Below are positions 1 through 7,211 of a stretch of DNA of 7,634 nucleotides, one piece after another (within the stretch, counting starts at the first letter, position 1; each line of letters starts with the position of its first letter). Source of the stretch: Trueperaceae bacterium (lineage in GTDB: Bacteria; Deinococcota; Deinococci; Deinococcales; Trueperaceae); the NCBI GenBank assembly GCA_003567075.1, contig PXAU01000127.1, positions 1-7,634 on the forward strand. Direction: 5' to 3'. Below the pieces are notes generated by a model that was not told where the DNA came from, did no database searches, and was given only the letters and a program-made list of their open reading frames with translations. The position numbers and the translations under genes are program-made.

Positions 1-1569
<1,569 letters not shown>

Positions 1570-1575
1570 CAACGG

Positions 1576-1582
1576 CTCCTCC
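1576..1582 (-). promoter_or_regulatory. Shine-Dalgarno site of lon
   Basis: GGAGGAG on the minus strand, six bases before the lon ATG. It supports the ATG at 1569 as the start. It contrasts with argS and its downstream neighbour, which lack such a site. Confidence 0.85.
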
Positions 1583-1615
1583 GGTCAGGCGCGAGGGCGA
1601 ATGTATGAGTGGGAT

Positions 1616-1630
1616 AGGTTCTAGGAACCT
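1616..1630. promoter_or_regulatory. Inverted repeat over the lon -10 box, possible operator
   Basis: AGGTTC and GAACCT are perfect 6-base inverted arms around a 3-base centre, and the repeat covers the proposed lon -10 box. A dimeric regulator bound there would block RNA polymerase. It does not match the HspR (HAIR) or CIRCE heat-shock operators as I remember them, so no regulator is named. Short repeats of this size can also arise by chance. Confidence 0.4.
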
Positions 1631-1647
1631 GAGTGTGCATCTATCAA
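1618..1647 (-). promoter_or_regulatory. Candidate sigma70-type promoter of lon
   Basis: On the minus strand, TTGATA (1647-1642, five of six to the -35 consensus) is followed after 18 bases by TAGAAC (1623-1618, four of six to the -10 consensus). Transcription would begin near 1611, giving a leader of about 40 bases that contains the Shine-Dalgarno site. The stretch is noticeably richer in A and T than its surroundings. This was found by eye and is not mapped. Confidence 0.55.
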
Positions 1648-1810
1648 GTGTACGCGTCTGGCCCTGAGGGTATGCGACGTGGCCGACACTTCAACGGCCC
1701 TGCGACGCCTCAGCATACACCCGGCCCCCAGCCTCACCGTGCCCTGCGACGCGGGCGGTGGACGCGTCCTTCCTGTCACCCGCAGCGCTCGCGGTGCCCG
1801 CCGGCGCATC

Positions 1811-1822
1811 ACCACGCGTGGT
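1811..1822. promoter_or_regulatory. Perfect 12-base palindrome before argS, possible operator
   Basis: ACCACGCGTGGT is fully self-complementary and ends on the first base of the TANNNT box proposed for argS, 13 bases before its ATG. Its centre ACGCGT also occurs in a 10-base palindrome at 1760-1769 and alone at 1652-1657. If the argS transcript is leaderless, the palindrome lies in the promoter DNA and not in the mRNA, which favours protein binding over an RNA hairpin. The binding protein is unknown. Confidence 0.4.
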
Positions 1823-1827
1823 AGCGT
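1822..1827 (+). promoter_or_regulatory. TANNNT -10 box for a leaderless argS transcript
   Basis: TAGCGT ends eight bases before the argS ATG, with no Shine-Dalgarno-like purine run between them. In Deinococcus many mRNAs are leaderless, with a TANNNT -10 element about 6-8 bases before the start codon, and this site fits that pattern. No convincing -35 box is seen. The motif is short, so confidence is modest; the same arrangement before the next gene supports it. Confidence 0.45.
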
Positions 1828-1835
1828 CCTGAGCG

Positions 1836-3713
1836 ATGAAGGATCTCGTTCCCGCCCTCCAGGACGCCATTCGCAACGCCGTGCGGGGGCTGCTGGCCGA
1901 CGCGCCCGGCGACGCCGCGCTCGACCCCGACTCCCTCGACGTGCCGGTGCAGCGCGTCCCCCTCGATAAGCCCGGCGACTACGGCAGCCCCGTCGCGTTC
2001 GTGCTCGCCAAGCGCTTGCGGCGCAACCCTGCCGAACTCGCTCGCGCCATCGCCGAGCGGCTCGCGCTGCCCGAGGGCGTCGACCGGGTCGAGGTGGTGG
2101 GCCCCTACCTCAACGTCTTCGTCGACCCCGGCGCCTTCGTCCGCGCCGTGCTGCGCGCTCCGTTGCAGCTGCCGCCCAACGGCCGCAAGGTGGTGATCGA
2201 GCACACCAGCGTCAACCCCAACAAGGAAGCGCACGTCGGCCACCTGCGCAACATCGTCCTGGGCGACGCGCTGGCGAGGATCGAGCGCGCGGCGGGGTAC
2301 GAGGTCGAGGTCCAGAACTACATCGACGACACCGGCCGCCAGGCGGGCGAGACGCTCTTCGCGCTCGACTACTATGGCGCCAGCTACCCGGGTACGCCGA
2401 AGTACGACCACTGGCTCGGCGAGCTCTACGTGCGCCTGGGCCAGGCCAAGGAGGACGATGCCGAGGCCATCGAGGCCGGCGTGCGGACGGTGATGCACCG
2501 GCTGGAGCGCGGCGAACTGCGCAGCGAGGTCGAGCGCATCGTGCGCGCCCAGCTCGAGACCTGCTTCGCGCTCGGGGCCGAGTACGACCTGCTGGTGTGG
2601 GAGTCCGACGTGGTCGCGGCGGGCTTCCTGCAGCGCGGGTTGGAGGTGCTGGAGCGGCTCCCGAGCGTGACCCGGCCCGAGAGCGGCAAGTACGCCGGCG
2701 CGCTGGTGATGGACGTCTCCGAGTTCCTGCCAGGTCTGGAGGAGTCGCAGGTGGTGCTCGTGCGGAGCGACGGCAACGCCATGTACGTCGCCAAGGACAT
2801 CGGCTACCACCTGTGGAAGGTAGGCCGCTTGGAGGGCCTGCGCTATGCGCCGTTCACGCAGCAGCCCTCTGGCGCGATGCTCTGGAGCAGCGCCCCCGAC
2901 GGCGAGGCGAGCGTCCCCGGGCGCACCTTCGCGCACGGCGATCAGGCCGTCAACGTCATCGACGCGCGCCAGTCGCACCCCCAGACGATCGTCCGCACCG
3001 CCTTGCAGATGACCGGCGGCGGCAAGGACGAGGACAGCCTGCACCACCTGGCCTACGAGGTGGTGACGCTCGAGGGCCAAGCGATGAGCGGCCGCAAGGG
3101 CGTGACGCTGGCGATCGACACGGTCATCGAGGAGGCTGTGCGGCGAGCGCGGGCGGTGGTGCTCGAGAAGCAACCCGACCTCGAGAGCGCCGACGAGGTC
3201 GCGCGGGCGGTCGGCGTGGGAGCGCTACGCTTCGCCATGCTCAAGTCCGAGGCCAAGCGCGTCATCGACTTCCGCTGGGAGCAGGCGCTCAGTCTCGCTG
3301 GCGATTCCGCGCCGTACGTGCAGTACGCCCACGCCCGCGCCTGCAGCATCCTTCGCGCCGCGGCCGAGGCCGGCATCGAGGCGCCCGCGGGTGCCGACAC
3401 GCCTGACGCCGACTGGCGCCTGCTGGGACCGCTCGAGGTGGCCGTGGCCCGCGAGCTGGCGCGCCTCCCGACCGTGATCGCGCAGGCCGCCCAGACGGAC
3501 AGCCCGCACGTCGTCGCGCAGTACGCGCTCGACCTCGCCACCGCCTGGAACGCCTACTACAACCACCGCGACGCCAGCGGACGGCCCGACACCAGCGTGC
3601 TGCGGGCCGAGCCGGGCCGGCGCGAGGCGCGCGCGGCGCTGGTGGCCGGCGTGCGTGACGCGCTCGCGCAGGCGCTGGTCCTGCTGGGCATCGAAGCGCC
3701 CGAGCGGATGTAG
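1836..3713 (+). CDS. argS: Arginyl-tRNA synthetase (class Ia, Thermus-like)
   Basis: This enzyme attaches arginine to tRNA-Arg using ATP in the cytoplasm. At 625 residues it is somewhat longer than many bacterial ArgRS. The order is an N-terminal tRNA D-loop-recognition (Add1) domain (about 1-105), the Rossmann catalytic core, and a C-terminal DALR anticodon-binding helical domain (about 490-625). Key motifs are the HIGH-type HVGH (133-136) inside HTSVNPNK-EA-HVGHLRN, the NYIDDTGRQAGETLF segment (161-175), and the KMSKS-type loop MSGRKG (417-422). The C-terminal domain has VQYAHAR (495-501) and WNAYYNHRDA (571-580). Several stretches, including the end LGIEAPERM, recall the Thermus thermophilus enzyme. 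The ATG at 1836 gives the expected N-terminus but has no Shine-Dalgarno site, fitting a leaderless transcript. The gene is divergent from lon and followed after 21 bases by a deoxyhypusine synthase-like gene. It is intact, with no sign of truncation. Confidence 0.97.
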   Translation: MKDLVPALQDAIRNAVRGLLADAPGDAALDPDSLDVPVQRVPLDKPGDYGSPVAFVLAKRLRRNPAELARAIAERLALPEGVDRVEVVGPYLNVFVDPGAFVRAVLRAPLQLPPNGRKVVIEHTSVNPNKEAHVGHLRNIVLGDALARIERAAGYEVEVQNYIDDTGRQAGETLFALDYYGASYPGTPKYDHWLGELYVRLGQAKEDDAEAIEAGVRTVMHRLERGELRSEVERIVRAQLETCFALGAEYDLLVWESDVVAAGFLQRGLEVLERLPSVTRPESGKYAGALVMDVSEFLPGLEESQVVLVRSDGNAMYVAKDIGYHLWKVGRLEGLRYAPFTQQPSGAMLWSSAPDGEASVPGRTFAHGDQAVNVIDARQSHPQTIVRTALQMTGGGKDEDSLHHLAYEVVTLEGQAMSGRKGVTLAIDTVIEEAVRRARAVVLEKQPDLESADEVARAVGVGALRFAMLKSEAKRVIDFRWEQALSLAGDSAPYVQYAHARACSILRAAAEAGIEAPAGADTPDADWRLLGPLEVAVARELARLPTVIAQAAQTDSPHVVAQYALDLATAWNAYYNHRDASGRPDTSVLRAEPGRREARAALVAGVRDALAQALVLLGIEAPERM

Positions 3714-3722
3714 CCGCGCCGG

Positions 3723-3728
3723 TACACT
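3723..3728 (+). promoter_or_regulatory. TANNNT -10 box for a leaderless transcript of the deoxyhypusine synthase-like gene
   Basis: TACACT ends six bases before the ATG at 3735 and lies wholly in the 21-base gap after the argS stop codon. No Shine-Dalgarno sequence occurs in that gap. The spacing is what is expected for a leaderless promoter of the Deinococcus type, so the gene may have its own promoter besides read-through from argS. A -35 box, if any, would lie in the last codons of argS and is not obvious. Confidence 0.5.
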
Positions 3729-3734
3729 GCCCCT

Positions 3735-4772
3735 ATGACCGTCACGAGCTTCATGCGCCGACACTACCGACACTTCAACGCCGGCACGCTGGTCGCCGCC
3801 GCCGAGGCGTACGCGACCCACGTGCGGGCCGGCGGCAAGGTGCTGGTGAGCCTGGCCGGCGCCATGAGCACGGCGCAGCTCGGCATCTCGCTGGCGGAGA
3901 TGATCCGGCGCGGCTACGTGCACGCGATCTCCTGCACGGGCGCGAACCTCGAGGAGGACGTCTTCGGCCTGGTGGGGCGCGACACCTACCGCCCCGTGCC
4001 GCACTGGCGCGAGCTGTCGCGGCAGCAGGAGCAGGCCTTCTACGAGCAAGGCCTCAACCGCGTGACCGACATCCTGATCCCGGAGAAGGTCTTCGACCTG
4101 GTGGCCGCCGCGCTGGTCGAGGAGTGGCGCGCGGTCGACGGCGACGCCGACGCCGAAGGGCGCTTCCCGCACGAGTACCTGTACCGCATGCTGCGCTCCG
4201 GCCTGCTCGCCGAGCACTACCAGGTCGATCCGCGCGACGCCTGGCTGGTGGCCGCCGCGGAGGCCGACCTGCCAATGGTGGTGCCCGGCTGGGAGGACTC
4301 CACCCTGGGTATCGTCTTCGCCGCGCAGGTTGCCAAGGGCGACGTGTCAGCGAGCGTGATCCGAGGTGGCGTCGAGTACATGACCGAGCTGAGCCGCTGG
4401 TACGAGCGGGAGGCGCGCGAGATCACGCTCCCCGCACCTGACGGCGTCGCAGCCGACGGCGTCGCGGCGGACGGCGACGAGGTACGCGTCGGCTCGCTCG
4501 GCTTCCTGCAGATCGGTGGCGGGATCGCCGGCGACTTCGCCATCAGCGTGGCGCCTACCGTGCGCGAGCTGCTGGGGCGTCCAGACCTGCCGCGCTGGGG
4601 CTACTTCTGCCAGATCTCGGATGCGCCCACGAGCTACGGCGGCTACTCCGGTGCGCCGGCGAGCGAGAAGATCACCTGGGGCAAGCTCGCACCGGCCACG
4701 CCGTCGTTCGTGATCGAGAGCGACGCGACGATCGTCGCGCCGCTCCTGTTCGCGCACGTCTTGGGTTGGTGA
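3735..4772 (+). CDS. Deoxyhypusine synthase-like protein (bacterial DHS family)
   Basis: Eukaryotic and archaeal deoxyhypusine synthase (DHS) uses NAD and spermidine to move an aminobutyl group to a lysine of eIF5A. Bacteria lack eIF5A, so bacterial members must act elsewhere, with polyamine transfer the likely chemistry. The 345 residues show LVSLAGAMSTAQLG (37-50), CTGANLEED (67-75), WEDSTLG (186-192), the glycine turn GGG (261-263), the catalytic-loop Trp-Gly-Lys at 315-317, whose lysine matches human Lys329, and SDATIVAPLL (329-338). By hand alignment from memory, Glu311 matches human Glu323, but human Asp243, His288 and Asp316 are replaced by Ile193, about Asp267 and Tyr304. This suggests an altered amine substrate. 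A repeat-expanded loop (DGVAADGVAADGDE, 236-249) precedes the GGG motif. The ATG follows argS by 21 bases; the stop abuts a strong hairpin. The family is clear; the reaction is unknown. Homospermidine synthase-like activity is one possibility. Confidence 0.88.
   Translation: MTVTSFMRRHYRHFNAGTLVAAAEAYATHVRAGGKVLVSLAGAMSTAQLGISLAEMIRRGYVHAISCTGANLEEDVFGLVGRDTYRPVPHWRELSRQQEQAFYEQGLNRVTDILIPEKVFDLVAAALVEEWRAVDGDADAEGRFPHEYLYRMLRSGLLAEHYQVDPRDAWLVAAAEADLPMVVPGWEDSTLGIVFAAQVAKGDVSASVIRGGVEYMTELSRWYEREAREITLPAPDGVAADGVAADGDEVRVGSLGFLQIGGGIAGDFAISVAPTVRELLGRPDLPRWGYFCQISDAPTSYGGYSGAPASEKITWGKLAPATPSFVIESDATIVAPLLFAHVLGW
4440..4478 (+). repeat. In-frame 15-base tandem repeat (2.6 copies)
   Basis: Two 15-base units (4440-4454 and 4455-4469) begin GACGGCGTCGC and differ at only two positions near their ends. 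A third partial unit, GACGGCGAC, follows. They encode Asp-Gly-Val-Ala-Ala twice, then Asp-Gly-Asp, in a loop of the deoxyhypusine synthase-like protein. The near identity at the DNA level points to a fairly recent slippage duplication that kept the frame. Confidence 0.8.
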
Positions 4773-4773
4773 C

Positions 4774-4816
4774 GCGGCGGCCGGCGGGGTCGGATGAGGC
4801 CCCGCCGGCGCGCCGC
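4774..4816. terminator. Bidirectional hairpin terminator between convergent genes
   Basis: GCCGGCGGGG (4780-4789) and CCCCGCCGGC (4800-4809) are perfect 10-base inverted arms around a 10-base loop. The stem extends by six more pairs (4774-4779 with 4811-4816) after a single bulged G at 4810. The hairpin fills the gap between the stop codon of the deoxyhypusine synthase-like gene (4770-4772) and that of the protease on the other strand (4819-4817), almost base for base. There is no T-run on either side, so it is not a textbook intrinsic terminator. In a GC-rich genome a very stable stem may still stop polymerase or protect 3' ends. Confidence 0.7.
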
Positions 4817-7084
4817 TCAGCGCAGTGAAAGCTCGTCGTACGCGACGCGCACGAACGTGAGCGCCTCTTCGGGCAGGCCGTCGTCCGGCAGCGCGTTGCG
4901 GATCAGGACCGATGGCGTGATCAGCGACCATTCCTCCAGCAGGCCCACGAAACCGGATTCGAGCTCCCGCTCGAGGAGGTAGTGCAGTGGGGTCTCTGTC
5001 GTCCTGCTTTCGACGTAGCGCCAATCGTCGAGGCCCTCGACTTCGAGGTAGTAGTCCAGCACCTCGCTCAAGGGCGCAGGGCTCCACAGCTCCACGCGCG
5101 GCAGGGTGTCGTAGCGGTCTTCGCCGATCTCGAGGCTGCCAGGGTCGAACGTGCGGATGACGAAGCCGCCGGGCGGGAAGAAGAAGGTGGGCAGGATGCC
5201 GCAGCGCCAGGCGAGCAGCTCGAAGCGCAGCGCCTCGTCGCCGGCGTAGAGATCGTCGAAGGCGTAGTAGCAGAGCACGTCGAGGTCGGTGACGGCGGTC
5301 TCGTCGAACGTCAGGGTGACGCCACTGGCCGCCAGCTCGACGGTGCCGTAGCTGCCCGACATGTCGAGGTCGAAGCGCTCGGTGCTCGGCCCACCGGTGT
5401 GCCCCGAGCCGTTGAGGTCATAGCGCGAGTAGTCGAGCGCGCCGTCCCGGGCGTCGAACTCCTGGAGGAAGCGGGCCAGGTCGTGTTCCGTGAAGGCGCC
5501 GCTGGCGGTCACGTCGAGGATGGCGCGGCGAACGTCGGCGCCGCCGGCGGCCAGGATCGCGTCGAGGGCGTCGATGACGCGGGTGCCGGTGTCGGGGTGG
5601 CAGAAGAAGCCGGGCGTTGCATCGACGTTCATGTCGCGGGCCGTGTCGAGCAGCACGTCGATCACGGCTTGGGCGTCGAGGTTGGGGGCGAGCGACCAGA
5701 CGTAGGCCGCCAGGCCGGCCACCTGCGGCGTCGCCATCGAGGTCCCGGAGAGGGCGGCGACGCCGGTGTCGGGTCCGGTGAACGACCAGACGCCCGTGCC
5801 CATGGCCGAGATGGTGCCGCCGAGCTGGGTGCCACTCGACAGGCAGCCCGGCTCGGGTCGCTGCGTGCCGCTCGCCGTGTTGACCCTGTTCTCGACTACC
5901 AGCGTGTTGGTCAGTTGGGGTTGGGAGATGGTGATGGTGCCGATGCGGATCGACGTGCTGCTCAAGGCGGCCTTGCTGAAGATGCTGTTCTCCTCGGCTG
6001 GCCAGGTGGCGCCGCTGCTCACGTTGCCCGCTGACGTCAGGTGCACCGTGCGGTTCTCGAGCCCTGCGGCGCGTACCCGCACGGCCCACAGGAAGGCGCG
6101 TCGCTCGCGCTCAGCAGCGCTGAGCGAGCGCGAGTTGAGGCTGGTGTTGATCACGATGCGGGCGTCGGGGTCTTCGTCGAGCATCGCGCGCATGCGGGTG
6201 ATCATCAGCACCGGCAGGTCGGCCCAGGTGACGCCGACGGCGTTGTCGAAGAGGTCCGCGGCGCGCACCCTTAGCGAGCTCGGGAACATGCCGGTCATCC
6301 AGTTTCGCGCGGCTACGTCGCCGCTCGCGCCGTAGTAGGCGCTGGCGATGCCGAGGACGTGGTAGCCGTGACGGCTGCTGTCCCACACGTCGGCGAAGTC
6401 GTCGCTCACGAGCCCTGCGTCCAGGTCAGCGTTCGGCGGCCCGTCGCCGAAGAGGTCGGCGATGAGGAACCAGGGACGCGCCTGCAGGCTGGGGAGCGCC
6501 TGCCGGGCGTTCCAGGCCGCGTGGCCGCGCGCCGCCAGGTGGTGGTCGACACGATCGACGCGGTCGAGCCCCAGGCCCGGTGGTAGCGCCTGCGGTGCGA
6601 GGCTCGGCTGGGCGTCGAGGATCGGCTCGATCCGCACGAGGACCGCCTCGAGCACCAGCACGACCTCGTCGCGCGCCTCCAGGTCGTCGATCAGGTCGCG
6701 CAGCGACGCCAGGTCGCCGGGGTCGGGGATGCGGACCACGTAGGCGGGCACGCCCAGCGTCATGCCGACGATCGCGCCGTCGACGTCGGTCAAGAGGGTG
6801 TTCACCTGACCCACCGTCACGTCCTCGACGAAGAGGACCTCGATCTCGGTGCGCAGCACCTCCCGGTCCTCGATCTCGGGGTCCTCGCTCACCTCGTCCG
6901 GGTCGAGCTCACGCGGGACGTAGAGGTCGAGCGTGTGATCGAGGGCCGGGTCGTCGCTCGGACCCAGGAGCAGGCCCTCCCTGACCTGCGGGTCGGGAAC
7001 GGTCGTGTCATCGGCGGTCGCGCACGCGGCCACGACCACCACGCTGCCGACCAGTGCGAGTGCCAGCGCAAGGCGTCTATACAT
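4817..7084 (-). CDS. Subtilisin-like (S8) serine protease, predicted lipoprotein with dockerin-like tail
   Basis: The 755-residue protein is a predicted exported protease anchored by a lipid. It has a signal peptide (MYRR, then a hydrophobic stretch) and lipobox Val-Ala-Ala-Cys with the lipidated Cys at 21. An acidic linker and a likely inhibitory propeptide (about 78-155) come next. The S8 domain (about 200-515) has probable catalytic Asp210 (FLIAD), His239 in HGYHV (usually HGTHV), oxyanion Asn354 in SAGN, and Ser449 in GTSMATP. Residues 521-580 look like a dockerin or paired EF-hand, with DLNGSG (556-561) and DLDMSG (572-577) as calcium-loop-like strings. The final 175 residues contain LDVLCYYAFDDLY and match no family I can name. 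The four cysteines after Cys21 (414, 495, 605, 628) could form disulfides. The frame is open to an ATG at 7270, but the ATG at 7084 is chosen because it has AAGGAGG just upstream and begins the signal peptide directly. The substrate is unknown. Confidence 0.9.
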   Translation of the reverse strand: MYRRLALALALVGSVVVVAACATADDTTVPDPQVREGLLLGPSDDPALDHTLDLYVPRELDPDEVSEDPEIEDREVLRTEIEVLFVEDVTVGQVNTLLTDVDGAIVGMTLGVPAYVVRIPDPGDLASLRDLIDDLEARDEVVLVLEAVLVRIEPILDAQPSLAPQALPPGLGLDRVDRVDHHLAARGHAAWNARQALPSLQARPWFLIADLFGDGPPNADLDAGLVSDDFADVWDSSRHGYHVLGIASAYYGASGDVAARNWMTGMFPSSLRVRAADLFDNAVGVTWADLPVLMITRMRAMLDEDPDARIVINTSLNSRSLSAAERERRAFLWAVRVRAAGLENRTVHLTSAGNVSSGATWPAEENSIFSKAALSSTSIRIGTITISQPQLTNTLVVENRVNTASGTQRPEPGCLSSGTQLGGTISAMGTGVWSFTGPDTGVAALSGTSMATPQVAGLAAYVWSLAPNLDAQAVIDVLLDTARDMNVDATPGFFCHPDTGTRVIDALDAILAAGGADVRRAILDVTASGAFTEHDLARFLQEFDARDGALDYSRYDLNGSGHTGGPSTERFDLDMSGSYGTVELAASGVTLTFDETAVTDLDVLCYYAFDDLYAGDEALRFELLAWRCGILPTFFFPPGGFVIRTFDPGSLEIGEDRYDTLPRVELWSPAPLSEVLDYYLEVEGLDDWRYVESRTTETPLHYLLERELESGFVGLLEEWSLITPSVLIRNALPDDGLPEEALTFVRVAYDELSLR

Positions 7085-7088
7085 ACCT

Positions 7089-7096
7089 CCTCCTTT
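7089..7096 (-). promoter_or_regulatory. Shine-Dalgarno site of the S8 protease; decides the start
   Basis: On the minus strand AAAGGAGG lies four bases before the ATG at 7084, within a longer purine run. It makes this ATG the start in preference to the in-frame ATG 62 codons upstream, whose extra residues (His, Trp and Arg-rich, not signal-like) would hide the signal peptide. Confidence 0.85.
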
Positions 7097-7099
7097 CCA

Positions 7100-7113
7100 C
7101 AGCCACCAGGCTG
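7100..7113 (-). promoter_or_regulatory. Small stem-loop just upstream of the protease ribosome-binding site
   Basis: In the mRNA sense, CAGCC-TGGT-GGCTG can form a five-pair stem with a four-base loop, ending three bases before the Shine-Dalgarno site. It could affect translation or mRNA stability, but a stem this short may be chance. Confidence 0.3.
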
Positions 7114-7130
7114 CGTGATCGGTGGCAAGG

Positions 7131-7136
7131 GTTGTA
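7131..7136 (-). promoter_or_regulatory. Tentative -10 box of the S8 protease promoter
   Basis: TACAAC on the minus strand (four of six to the -10 consensus) would start transcription near 7124 and give a leader of about 40 bases with the Shine-Dalgarno site. A weak CTGAAA lies 19 bases upstream in the -35 area, and TAGGAT (7149-7144) is an alternative -10. The rest of 7085-7211 shows no gene. Confidence 0.25.
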
Positions 7137-7211
7137 TGCCCGCATCCTACGGACGTTTCAGCGCCCTGGCGGTCCGATTTTGCACTCGGTGCGTCGCCCT
7201 CAAGCTGTGCG

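Noticed and set aside
1600..1605. TACATT on the minus strand as an alternative lon -10 box
   Set aside because: The sequence 17 bases upstream (GTTCCT) does not resemble a -35 box, and the TTGATA/TAGAAC pair is better.
1809..3173. 454-codon open frame on the minus strand opposite argS
   Set aside because: Antisense to ArgS with all its motifs on the plus strand; its composition is His/Ala/Arg/Gln-rich and typical of a shadow frame.
3225..4217. 330-codon minus-strand frame across the argS end and the DHS-like gene
   Set aside because: It covers two well-supported plus-strand genes and their gap, and shows no recognisable protein features.
4982..6034. 350-codon plus-strand frame within the protease
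   Set aside because: Antisense to the S8 domain, which carries an intact catalytic set; the frame is Gly/Ala/Val-rich and featureless.
7182..7192. GCAC-TCG-GTGC hairpin as a terminator for the methyltransferase gene
   Set aside because: Only four pairs, and on the minus strand it is followed by A, not T, residues.
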